Source of the DNA: Himantopus leucocephalus
Taxonomy: Eukaryota; Chordata; Aves; Charadriiformes; Recurvirostridae
Reading direction: 5' to 3'
Length of the DNA stretch: 64,000 nucleotides
NCBI GenBank assembly: GCA_003993805.1
Contig: RSEF01000002.1
Coordinates: 9,368,667-9,432,666, forward strand
The notes under the pieces were generated by a model that saw only the letters and a program-made list of their open reading frames with translations, was not told the origin of the DNA and did no database searches. Of the stretch, positions 12,701 through 22,662 are shown one piece after another. Made by a program: the position numbers and the translations under genes. How positions within the stretch are numbered: position 1 is the stretch's first letter; every line of letters starts with the position of its first letter.

Positions 12701-15700
12701 TCTCAATAAAACTAGTCCAGAATCTTTATGAAGATACAGTGATTCAGTAAAGTAAATCAGTAAGTCTGGAGCTTGCATTTTACTCATGTCTCCTACTTTT
12801 ATATGGTCTAGAAATGTTCAATTTAAGGAACTATGTAAAAAAAAAAAAAATACGAAAAGCCTGTCTTGTGTCTGTGATCCTCTTATAAAACACGACTTTT
12901 TTCCTCCTTTATGATAAAAATACTTCAAGAAAGTAAAGAACATCAGATAGAGTAGTAGTGTCTTTAATCATGAGGGGTTTTTAATTAACTTGGTAATGCT
13001 TTCCCCTGTGTATAGCTGCATATGAGCTTGTAGAGCTATAAAAAGTTTTTAGCAGTTATGGCTGCTTTGCTTGTGGTATTGCAAACAACTAGAAGTGTCG
13101 TCTTTTAAGACCTCTTATTTTAGTTTCCAAAGTAATGGAGTATGTACAGAATGCAGCATGGTGGGTAGATGCAGTGTGCGTAAAACGTGAATCATTACCC
13201 CTTCTGTCTTAGTGATATCTTTCACTCAGGTTTGCAAGCTAGCTGCTGCAATTGCGTACGATGGGAGACTTGCAGGTTAAAACATCACAAAGCCCCTTAA
13301 ATACTGAATTGGGAAAAGGCTGTATTTCATGTCAGGTGTTAGTTTTGTGGGTCCTGGTAGAAGTTCACTTTAGGAACAGTTGTATCTATCTTATTAAATT
13401 ATTCAAAGTATTTTTCTCCTTGTAGGGGCCTGGAATAGGAAATGCCTCCCTATCCACCTTTGGTTTTGTGGGAGCAGCACTTGAAATCATTTTGATTTTG
13501 TATCCTTTCTTTAAGAATTCTGTCTGTTAACAAGTATTCTGTCTAGTTTTCTGGGACACTGGTAATTTACTAAGACACTTGCCTGGGAAGAAGAAAGAGA
13601 TAGGTCAGTCCTTCTCAAGCACTCGAAGTGTTTTTGTTTTTTTTCTTTGGTTCTTAAGACTTTTAGGACACTGCTGAGAACTTGAGTGAAACTTGCATTC
13701 CTTGGAGGTTCCTTTTTCCTTGATTCTCACAGCTATCTTATGGTATCCTCTGTCGTCGGCTTCTACAGTCTTCGGTTTTTTGAAAATTTCACTCCCAGGA
13801 AGGATGACACGACTATGACAAAGGTAAGGTAAAGTCTGTGATGGTGATGGCCCCCTCCTCTCTTTCTTGCCACCCAAGACAAACTGACTCTTTTAGTTAG
13901 TAATTGCCCTGAATGGCTCATTTGCAGTGATCAGTATTTGTTTGTAAGCTGCGTAAACACAAACTGGAAGATTTTCAAAATGCTGAATGAGTGGGAAAAA
14001 GGATGTGCTCTGTTTAGTTTGGATGGCATCCATTCACTTGTAAAAAGCTGGGAATAGCCGAGCTTGTTAACTAGCTATAGAAAAGCGAGTGAAAGAACTT
14101 TTTTCAAAGGAAACGTATTGCTAATGAGTAACTTTGATTGTGCTAACTGTACTTCAGGGAACTTGTTTGAAATCTGAAGAACTTGGTTGCTAGAAGTAAT
14201 ACAGAAAAAGTAATTCAAATTTGAATAATTAATCTAAGACTGAGGAGGTCTATTCAGCAACATTTTGCAGTCTGAGGCTAATTTGACTTTCCACAATTTA
14301 GCGCTGGCTTCAGAATAACAAATGCTGTTACCTAATGCAGAGGAACATGCTTAGGGTTTTGGCAAAATATTCCCACAGCTGACAAGGAGAGGTGATCAGT
14401 AACCAAGGAACAGATGTTGAATTTAATTATTTTTTCAATGTGTTTCATTGTTTGGTTGGTTGTTTTTTTTTTTTTTTTAAAGTAATGGATAAAGACATTT
14501 TTACCATAAATTTTTGGATGGAAGTGAGGAAGTAGATAAACACATAATAGAGTGATTGTAGTAGATAGATCATGGGGAGTTGGAATGTTCTCGTTGTTTT
14601 CCATTGTTTGTTTACAGTACACCAGAAATAGTGTAGAAATAAATAGTGAATGCACAAATATCTACCTACTTTCAAGAAGGTTTCTGTTGTTTTCTTTTGG
14701 ATTCTGGTAGAATTAGAGCTGAAGAAAGTGATCCCTTGTGAGAGAAAGTTTCAATTACTCTTTATAAAGGCTTCACAAAAACTATAGTAAAATCTAACAG
14801 CTGTGAATTTTTTCGTACTATTTAAAGTAGTCAACAGGCATTCAATTGAAAGGAAGCTCTTTGTTGTAATTTTTTAAATAATGCTAATCCTGCAAGCAGT
14901 TACATACAAAGCTTAAGCTGATGTATCAGTCATCTATTCTAAGTCCATGGAATGGTTCTTTTGTAAAAGGTTTGCAGGAATTAAGTAAACAGTTGATGCT
15001 TTGCAACATGGTCGTTTTGAATTATTTTGAATCTAAGCATACGTAACACTTCAAATAAAAGCAAATGGTTACATATTTGAGATTTTTTTTTAACTCAGCT
15101 CTTGGATCATCATCTTGTTTAACACCATGTGGAGAAGTGTGATAGAAGTAAGCAAGACTGTGTTATTGTAAATTGCTTTAGGTTCAGTTTGAAGAATGTA
15201 ATTTTCAGGAATTCTTTTTCATCTTNACCACTTTTTTTTTTTTTTTTTTCTTCAAGAATCCCATTTATAATTTAAATGCTGTTTGCCATTTTCAAACAGA
15301 TCATTGGAAACTGTGTCTCAATCTTGGTGCTAAGCTCTGCGTTGCCAGTGATGTCAAGGACATTGGGTAAGTGAAATGGAAGTATAAAACACTGTAATAA
15401 AGGATGTTTAATTGAGTTTAAAAAAAACCCGCAAACCAATCAGCCTGTAACTGTACCTTTCATAGTACGTATTTAATTTGCCATCACTTTCAACAGAAAA
15501 AGTATGTATGTGTGGCCTTCTTTTCTACAGCATCATGAGCTGTTGAACGTACATTCTATGTAAATGAACTGCAGAACATACATTCTGAAAAAAAGATGCT
15601 AAGCATTTTCTAGAGAATATGTTCTTTTCAAAAGGTAGGTCTGATGTCAAACTTATTATAACAGGAGATGGTGAGAAGAGTAGGTATGGAGACTGCTTGT

Positions 15701-18700
15701 TCAGGGTAGTATAAAATAGTTTCGTGTTCACTGTTGAAATTACAGTGCTCAGTTTTCATGGAACAAATACATTTGGGGATTTTGGGTATAAAATTTGAGA
15801 TAACATTGAGTGCAAATGTCTTTTTAAAAACAGTTAATGACTCTTCATTTAGTAAGGTTGTTTTTATCAGCAGTGATACCAGGCTACTTTCATTTTCCCT
15901 AAAATAATCCACTTGCATACTTTGTTACTTCAGTTTTCATATATAAAAATTTGGATTCCAGCATAGTAGAACTGAAGAAGTTCTGATTTTGTTTTAAGAA
16001 CTGGCAGTAGCATTTGAATTGGAAAAACTATTTTAACCAGTTGGAAAGACAAGTTGTTTTGTATCTTCACTTTAATTAGGTAATCTTCGATTTGAATTCT
16101 TGAAGTTAAGTTGCAAGGCTATTACATTTTTAAGTAGTGCAGAATACTTGCAGCTAATGTGAATTTCATTGGGAACATTAAACAGAACGAACCAAAAATC
16201 TTCACCTCAGGCTGTATGAGTTTTAAGTACAAGCTTAGGAGTACAAGCTCAGGGCCACAGACCAGTAATGTGCACCCAGTGCTTCCATAGCTGATTTTCT
16301 TTTCAACCTGAATACTGTCAAATCAAGAGTAGTTAATATTTTTCCGGTAAACTATACTGTATATTTTCATGCTGTGTATATCTACAGATGATGAGTTTTA
16401 TTAGATTTACTAGATCACTTCTATAACAAACAAAACACTGTAATGCATTTTGGAGGGTTGAGTCTTACAGTACACTTTCTAGAGCTCGTGTTTTTAAAAT
16501 GTACTAAAAGTCATAAAAATGCAAAAGAAGAATTCAAGTCTTTAAAGTAGTGCAGTTTTAAAATACAGCCGGTATGGTAAAGATCTAAGAAATAAACCAG
16601 TTCTAGCACTTAGAGCAAGATGTTACATTGAAAAATTAGTGTTTTAGAATAGAATTTTAACATTAGTATTGTGTCCACTAAGTTACTGCATTCATCACTT
16701 ACTTAAAAAAAAAAAAAAATCATTGTTAATGATCTGTGAGATTAACAGTTGATAATAAACGGATTCTGTGGAAGTAAGTATACATGCTGGGGGCATTGTT
16801 GTCTCATAGGAAACAGATTAATGGTAAAACTCACTTAAAAAAAAAAAGCTAACAAATGAAATTCCTGAATAGTTTGCCATAGAGATAAATAAAAGAAGAA
16901 AAAAAATGGAACAATTAACACACAGCTAACAAATGCACAGTCACAGCTGTCCAAACAGGATTAATAGAGTGTATTAGAGTACAGTGAGTCATGTGGTGCT
17001 TTGCAAAAATATCAACATGTGTTGCGCTACATGCTACCGCCCTGTGGCACTGAATAGATGAAAAGAAATAAATATGTTAAGCAGATTCATAGTCTTTTCA
17101 CTTTATTAAAAAAGCAAGTTACTGGACTATACAGAAGAGACTAGACTTTATCACTACGGGAAAGGTAAAAAAGCAAAAGTTATCTAATACATATACTGAC
17201 ACTTTTCAAGTTTTAAAAATGGAATTATGAGAAATTTTTTTTGTGTTTTATAGCAATCTTATTTAATATGTAGGTGGTGAATGTCTCTAATCTGTCATTC
17301 TTTTAAAACTCCAGGAAAGCTTTTACTAAACTAAATTATTTTACAAAAATAAGTTAAGTCATCTTTTCCAGAGCTTTGCAGCCTTTTAGCAGTCCTTCTT
17401 GAAAAATAGTTTCCCATCAGCACCATATTGCTAACCACTGCAAAACAAATTGGGAACAGAACACTTAATAGGCAGGAATATAGAAACAAACAAAATTGAA
17501 ATTTCTAATATACAAAAGTATTTCTAGATTTCTTCTCTTGATTATTAGAGTTACGTAAATAGTGACTTAAAACTTACCTGTATATACAGTCTAAAAACAT
17601 AGTATTTATTTATTTTTTTTAACCTGAACAATTCTTTAGTGTTTTATTTGGTAAATTGTCACCAACTTTATTGGATATATATTAGTGTCTGCTGGAGATG
17701 TAGCTTTCTGTTCAGTCACTAAGTAGCCTTTCAAATTGCAGTCTTGGGAATTTCTTTCTGGGGGCTGAGTAGATACTTCGGTCCATAAGTCAGCAAAAGC
17801 TTTTTAACCCCTTTCTCCCACAAACTTACAAAATAGTACTGTGTCAGATGGTTTGTTTTTTTTTTTTTTCTGATGAGCAGTGACTTATTTGTAAGAAGAA
17901 ATGAATACAACTTGTGGACAATATTTTTCCCACCTGCTCTAACAGAAGTGTCAGACTTCATTTTTGTTTGTGCTTGTGACGCCTGCTCTGTCGCTAGCTA
18001 TTCTTCTAAACCCCTTTGTGTTGAGGAGTATTTTTGCTTTTCCAGAGAACTCTCTACTCAGTGCTCTAGCTATTTGTTTCGTTTCCTTTAAGCTCTGGAA
18101 GCCTCTACATCGGAACTTGACTTTCTCAATGTTCTTGTAGCTCTGCAGTCTGACTAAAACACTCTGCTGCTTTCAAAATATTCTTAAGGACACTGTCTGT
18201 TTGGCTTCAAGTGTGAAAGCAACTCTGTGGTTATTATCCTTCATCTTTTTACTCGATTCAATCAGCCAGTTTCTTCTTCTTGTGTTAAGACCTTCTGTGC
18301 TTTTTTTGGTATTTCTCTCTGCCTCTCTTGTTATTTTGATCAGCTTCAGTAATTTTTTTTTTTGCTTTATCCTTTGAAAATTCTACTACTTCTAATTTTC
18401 TTTGTTTTGGCATGTTTTTCTGAGATACTAAATTTGATTCCCCTTTTTCTTTTTTTTTTTTTATTTAATTGATGGATGCTGAGTACAAGAGGTGTGTACC
18501 TTTTAACATTGTGGTAGCTGGCTGTAAATCTTGGGTATCAAAGTACAATGAGATCTGTAAGTGCCAGGTTTACCCTTGAAAGGAAGGTAACCAGCCCTGA
18601 ATTCTGTTCTATCTCTCTTCATTTGTCATCACTGTTGAAGTCACAGTTCTTAAAAGCCCCCAAATCCTTTTAAAATAAGATGATAGAAAACTTGCTTCCA

Positions 18701-21700
18701 GGAACTTCAGAGCCAGGGTTATTTTCCGATTGCCTGGTTTTCTGCTGCCGTCTTAGTTCTGGGGCGAGGTGAGCTTCCTTCCTTTACACTGTTGATCTCA
18801 GCTGTGAGAGCGCACATCACTCTAACATCGTCTGTGCAAAAAGTTTTTTTTGGAAAATAATGGCTCTTCAATCCTAGTCAACTGTTATTTGGATATCATC
18901 TCAGTATTCTGCCCTTTATTCAGTGCAGTCCTTGATGTAGACCTGGCAGAGGAACAGCCTATGGTTCTTCCTCTTCTGCTTTCTGGGATGGACTCTATAG
19001 CTTGCAGACACTTCCACATTTTGGAAGAATTTTGGTCACTTAGCTTTAGTGACTGACTAGCCTTTGATCAGCACAAAGCCCAAGTGTCCGTGTGATGTGG
19101 TCCACTGTGAAGAAGACCTGTCAGCACCATCTTTCAGCCAAACTCTTTTCTGTCTGTGCAAATGCTCTGTGGCTACAGTGGTGGGTAGATCTGGGAGAAA
19201 AACTGCAGTTGGAAAGATGTGTTAAACTTTGGTTTGAAATGCAGTGGCTCTGAAAAAACGCTTAGAAAGGCTTAGTGTCTATTGTAAGATGTTGTGGCTC
19301 TCGTGGAAAGGCGTTTTGCTACCTGTGTCTTTTAGTAAGAAAGCCCACGGTGCATTTCATCCTTTTCTGGAATAGATACGGATTTTGTAGAAACTGAGAT
19401 TTCAAGCAGTTTTCATACTAATACTGATTATTTCCTAGTTATATTTATTGAGATTATAAAAGCAGAATTCTCATCTAGAATAGACAATTTATTTCAACTC
19501 ACATTATTCAAGCGTTTTACTAGGAAACTTAAGAAACATTTTGAGAAGTGTGTCTTACAGTTTTATAGTGGTCCATGAAGGGGAAAATGACCTTGAGAAG
19601 ATTGTCTTGTGTGTCTAACCATGTGTCTTATAGTGTCTTGTCTGAAAGAATTTTGCATCCATATGTAAAAAGTAACAGAATGAAATTTTTGTGTTTCTTA
19701 AAAAATTTAATCAAGTTTTCGATGTAAATCTTAAATGTCATTTTAACAGGAATCACCAGATTTGATCTTCTGGGAGACTTTGGAAGGTTTAACTGGCTGG
19801 GAAACTTCTATATTGTATTATCTTACAACTTGCTCTTTGCTATCATGACGACGTTATGTCTGGTCAGAAAGTTCACTTCCGCTGTGCGAGAAGAGCTCCT
19901 GAAGGCATTAGGTAATAATATGGCACTGAAAATTTAGTTGGTACTCAAACATTTCCTTTCTCCGGCATTGGTAACTTGATGTGCTGCTGTTAAAGTTCTG
20001 TTACAACCTGCAGAAACCTTTTCTTTGGTGGAAGTTTCTGTAAGTGAAGGTGAGAATGCATAGCTTTGTGTTATTTTTTTTTTTTGAAGAATCGAGAGCA
20101 AAGGTACAACGTTGATCTTGATGATACGTCCATGTACTTATTGATCTGCAGTTAGGTTTTCAGCCTTTAGAGAGCACAGAAACATTATCATTGCTACTGA
20201 GCAATTATTCCAAAATAAACCCTCAACTTGTGTGTGGGTTGGCATTTTACTTTTTCTTTTTTTTTTTTAAAGCAACTTATTAATTCCTTAAAGATAGTTT
20301 AGTAGAAGTCTTAGCTGCTTTGTTGTAATGCTTTTTTTTTGGGCACTACATGTTCAGAAAATCTGTGTACAGAACATACAGAACCTTAGTAACTGGCTGA
20401 GTAAAACCTGTACGTGGTATCATCAAAATTTTGATCAAATTGTGCACTCATGTTTCTTGGCCATAGAAGAAAGGCTTAAAACATATTTGATACTGAGGAT
20501 AAAATGTACATGTTTAGTAATTGAGTTGTTACTACATCTTATCTTTACTAATTAATGAAGCTCCTATCTTTAGAACCCTAAAGTAGTATTTGCTTAGATT
20601 GAGGGGACAAATGGAGAAACTTCGGTGTTTATAACTGTGGATGCAGTTTGTAGTGTCTAAAAGGTACTTATGTTACTTTTTGCTGATCACTGCTTTCCAG
20701 AGTTTTGACCCTGGTAAACAAAATCCAAGCACTTCCTAGAGTGCAGCTCTACTGGTAGCAATTAAGTTAAAATCAGACTGAGTAAATAGGGAAATACAAA
20801 ATGACTGATAATGTAGGATTAAAATGAGCTATTCTGTGATTTTTTTATGTTGAGTTTTGAACATCCAGGGGAACAGATTAGCGGGCCAGGGGTGTGTAAA
20901 TCTGTCCATTGATTTTTATGCTGGAAATATTTTCAGGGAAGTTCCATTGCTGATTGAGACAGATAATGATGCAAGTGTGATGTATTTGACACTGTCCCCC
21001 AGCATTTAGTTAAGGTCATTTTATGAGAATACCTTGATTCATCTCTTTCAGTTGACTTGCATTTTTTTTTTTGTGCAACTGCTTTGACTGTAAAGGTATT
21101 ACTTTTTATAACGTAATAGCTGTTGCAGAGCTCTGAAGGAAACAATGTCAGTCAGAAGGGGCTTCTAGCAACAGGTCTAGTAAAACTTTAAAGCTTCTTT
21201 CTTAAAGTAAATGATGTAAAAGATTTATCTTGCTATTTCATGGCACTTTACTGTATTAAACATACAGAGTTTAATAAAAAATTATACATGTTGAAAGCAG
21301 ATTAACAAACTTCAAAATGCAGGTGTAGTAGGGTAGTAGTCACTGGATGGCATCATTCTAGTGGATTTTTTAGGGATTTTTTTGGCATCTTGCCATCACA
21401 TATTGTGTGATTTTGTGTAAATATTGTGATCAAAATGGAGAAGCAAAGTAACTGGTAAAAGGTTTGCATTTGACACAAGCAGGGAGTTATAGATCCTGAA
21501 GAGCGCAGGTTCCTGACACAAACCGGGTTTGTTTTCAACGTTGTGCATAACAAACTGTCTGTTTAAAAAATGTCACATGGAAAAGAATGATAACCAAAGT
21601 TTGTGTGCTCATTTCTCCCCCACGCTGAAAACTAATAGTGAGGACTAGAGGTTGGTGGAGCATCATAGGTAATTAGTGGAAGGTAAATTCCTGCTGCAGG

Positions 21701-22662
21701 CCTGTGACCAAAAGAATTCATGTCATATTGGGACTTGCAAATAATACAACATTGAGCAGTTTTTGGGTTTTTTTAAATAGTGCGGTCAATTTTGGAATTC
21801 CAGTGATGCAAGAAATCTAACTTGGTGCATCATGGCACTTCAGTAAAACGTCCAGTATAGTCTATGCTAAATGGATAAGAAGCTCTTTCCAATTTTGATC
21901 CTTAATTTTAGAGACCTGATGGGAGACTTCAGAGAGAAACTGTTGACACTGTGGTTCTTGTGAATGAAATATGGTTAAATATAACATCTTTCCCCACCTT
22001 CCACCTGAAAAAGAGTAGTTTAACTACTTGCCTGGGGCAGGATGGGAGACTTAATTAGCACTCGTAGTAGAGAACTATGCAATAAGAACAAAAGGCTGGA
22101 AATGGAGATAAATTAGTAATAACGTAGGCCTAAAAATATTACTGGACGTATAAACAGTTTAGAGAGGTGATGTGGTCATCACCAATGACCTTAAGATAAG
22201 AAATGGATGCTTTTCAGAAAGATGCTGTAGTTTAAAAGAAATATTTTAGGTAGTTATTTTGATCTTTGGAGGTTGACAGAGTAAAGGATTGCAAGTCTTT
22301 CTCGGTTCTTAACATCTCAGTCTGATGTAAGCAATGTGAAGTTAGGCTTCTCTCACTTCCACGCTTATCCGTTGTAACGGACTTTTCTCACTGAAAACAC
22401 AACTGAGGGAATTTCCCAGTAGTAATTCTGATCTGAGATAGAGTGTCAGTTCTGGTCTTCAGCAAACGTGAAGTCCTTAATCACAAAGTCGAATTTGGTT
22501 TGTATGTATTCTTTTGAGTACCCATATGCATGAAACATGGGAGAATCTCAGTTTTTCCTTATTGTGTAATGTTTTGCAGGATTAGATAAACTTCATCTGT
22601 CAAACAATCCAAGAGACTCGGAGACAAAGCCGTCTGCAAATGGGCATCAGAAAACACTGTGA
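607..22662 (+). CDS. LMBR1: LMBR1 (limb region 1 protein), 3' part: twelve spliced coding exons
   Basis: Joining 607-733, 1172-1240, 3654-3718, 4859-4931, 11011-11091, 12132-12208, 12451-12528, 13426-13499, 13733-13823, 15300-15366, 19750-19911 and 22580-22662 gives 348 codons and a stop with no frame break, all at GT-AG sites. The product follows mammalian LMBR1 almost residue for residue, for example WVASALIDNDAASMESLYDL and DDTTMTK. LMBR1 is a multi-pass membrane protein of the LMBR1/LIMR family with uncertain biochemical role; its paralogue LMBR1L is the lipocalin-1 receptor. The visible part holds about six hydrophobic segments (exons at 607, 1172, 12132/12451, 13426/13733, 15300, 19750) and a charged helix between them. 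Human LMBR1 is about 490 residues, so some 142 N-terminal residues (probably exons 1-5) lie before the window. The paralogue LMBR1L is less likely given the close match and the RNF32 neighbour. Confidence 0.96.
734..1171 (+). other. LMBR1 intron (438 bp)
   Basis: AT-rich intron between gtatgg at 734 and tttctttacag at 1161-1171. Nothing else recognised. Confidence 0.9.
1172..1240 (+). CDS. LMBR1: LMBR1 coding exon (probably exon 7)
   Basis: Acceptor ends at 1171 and donor gtaagt starts at 1241. It completes the Asp codon, then reads LWEFYLPYLYSCISLMGCLL, matching the LMBR1 family. It forms most of a transmembrane segment and leaves one base for the next exon. Only 69 nt, so it is easily missed by frame-based prediction. 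Confidence 0.95.
1241..3653 (+). other. LMBR1 intron (2.4 kb)
   Basis: Spliced gtaagt to cctctgcag. It is unremarkable AT-rich sequence. A purine-rich G/A stretch lies near 2140-2160. No exon, RNA gene or mobile element recognised. Confidence 0.85.
3654..3718 (+). CDS. LMBR1: LMBR1 coding exon (probably exon 8)
   Basis: Acceptor ctgcag at 3648-3653 and donor gtaagt at 3719. It encodes LCTPVGLSRMFTVMGQLLVK and then PT, a strongly conserved LMBR1 block after the second visible membrane helix. It ends in phase 0. Confidence 0.96.
3719..4858 (+). other. LMBR1 intron (1.1 kb)
   Basis: Spliced gtaagt to aaatacag. Contains an open frame with no protein signature. No other feature seen. Confidence 0.85.
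4859..4931 (+). CDS. LMBR1: LMBR1 coding exon (probably exon 9)
   Basis: Acceptor atacag ends at 4858 and donor gtatgc starts at 4932. It encodes ILEDLDEQMYIITLEEEAIQ and then RRLN, an acidic segment on one face of the membrane that leads into a coiled-coil-like helix. Human LMBR1 has near-identical sequence. One base is left for the following Gly codon. Confidence 0.96.
4932..11010 (+). other. LMBR1 intron (6.1 kb), the largest visible
   Basis: Spliced gtatgc to ctctgttttaaaag. It holds poly-A runs near 9259-9292 and 9592-9607 and many short chance frames. The part from about 9300 to 10900 is richer in purines than its surroundings, but I could assign it to no repeat family. Confidence 0.85.
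11011..11091 (+). CDS. LMBR1: LMBR1 coding exon (probably exon 10), coiled-coil region
   Basis: The acceptor is AAAAG, with its pyrimidine tract (ctgtcctctgtttt) displaced a few bases upstream. The donor is gtaata at 11092. It encodes GISSMVEYQTVELERELEKV followed by KSKKTNL, a charged heptad-like helix. It is the least conserved part of the visible protein: human has GLSSSVEYNIMELEQELENV at the same place. Confidence 0.93.
11092..12131 (+). other. LMBR1 intron (1.0 kb)
   Basis: Spliced gtaata to ttctgaacag. No other feature recognised. Confidence 0.85.
12132..12208 (+). CDS. LMBR1: LMBR1 coding exon (probably exon 11)
   Basis: Acceptor gaacag ends at 12131 and donor gtaaga starts at 12209. 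It encodes ERRKKASAWERNLVYPAVMI then LLLTET: the basic end of the charged helix followed by the start of a membrane segment. It ends in phase 0. Confidence 0.95.
12451..12528 (+). CDS. LMBR1: LMBR1 coding exon (probably exon 12)
   Basis: Acceptor ttcatag ends at 12450 and donor gtaaag starts at 12529, after a 242-bp intron. It encodes SISVLLVALNILYLLVDETA and then MPKGSG, completing the membrane segment begun in the previous exon. It is 78 nt and symmetric (phase 0-0). Confidence 0.95.
12529..13425 (+). other. LMBR1 intron (0.9 kb)
   Basis: Spliced gtaaag to ctccttgtag. A poly-A run lies at about 12838-12850. No other feature. Confidence 0.85.
13426..13499 (+). CDS. LMBR1: LMBR1 coding exon (probably exon 13)
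   Basis: Acceptor ccttgtag ends at 13425 and donor gtatcc starts at 13500. It encodes GPGIGNASLSTFGFVGAALE and then IILI plus two bases of a Phe codon. A conserved membrane helix. Confidence 0.94.
13733..13823 (+). CDS. LMBR1: LMBR1 coding exon (probably exon 14)
   Basis: Acceptor ctcacag ends at 13732 and donor gtaagg starts at 13824. It completes Phe and then reads YLMVSSVVGFYSLRFFENFT followed by PRKDDTTMTK. This is the end of a membrane segment and a hydrophilic loop, near-identical to mammalian LMBR1. Confidence 0.95.
13824..15299 (+). other. LMBR1 intron (1.5 kb)
   Basis: Spliced gtaagg to ttcaaacag. It holds T-runs near 14463-14478 and 15232-15249. A single N at 15226 marks an uncertain base call beside the second run. 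Confidence 0.85.
15300..15366 (+). CDS. LMBR1: LMBR1 coding exon (probably exon 15)
   Basis: Acceptor aaacag ends at 15299 and donor gtaagt starts at 15367. It encodes IIGNCVSILVLSSALPVMSR and then TL plus one base, a short hydrophobic segment identical or nearly so to human LMBR1. Confidence 0.95.
15367..19749 (+). other. LMBR1 intron (4.4 kb) with a possible minus-strand retrocopy
   Basis: Spliced gtaagt to tttaacag. The first 2.3 kb is AT-rich with no recognised content. From about 17856 to 19060 the minus strand looks like a decayed K/R-rich reading frame with an A-run at its 3' end; it has its own entry. Confidence 0.85.
17856..19060 (-). pseudogene. Possible processed pseudogene, weakly resembling the C-terminal half of NUSAP1
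   Basis: Read on the minus strand, several basic open stretches lie in a row with stops and frame changes. The best, 18352 to 17951, has 132 codons and one TGA (18173-18175). An A-run of 14 follows at 17869-17856. Compared with NUSAP1 from memory, landmarks occur in the right order: KL, M and Q.IE near 19030, NKG near 18918, KP...P..Y near 18570, and R-E-x-E-R, KK, L, RR, LI near 18330-18263. The spacings are roughly right but identity is low. NUSAP1 is a microtubule-bundling mitotic protein. Such K/R/E-rich similarity could be chance, so the parent is tentative. Confidence 0.3.
19750..19911 (+). CDS. LMBR1: LMBR1 coding exon (probably exon 16)
   Basis: Acceptor ttaacag ends at 19749 and donor gtaata starts at 19912. 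The largest internal coding exon here (162 nt). It encodes GITRFDLLGDFGRFNWLGNF, then the last membrane helix (YIVLSYNLLFAIMTTLCLV) and the basic tail start RKFTSAVREELLKAL. Confidence 0.96.
19912..22579 (+). other. LMBR1 last intron (2.7 kb)
   Basis: Spliced gtaata to gttttgcag. Short T-runs near 20072, 20260 and 21061. No exon or repeat family recognised. Confidence 0.85.
22580..22662 (+). CDS. LMBR1: LMBR1 last coding exon with stop (probably exon 17)
   Basis: Acceptor ttttgcag ends at 22579. It encodes the hydrophilic C-terminus GLDKLHLSNNPRDSETKPSA then NGHQKTL and TGA (22660-22662). Human ends in a very similar NGHQKAL. The exon continues into the 3'UTR. Confidence 0.96.
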
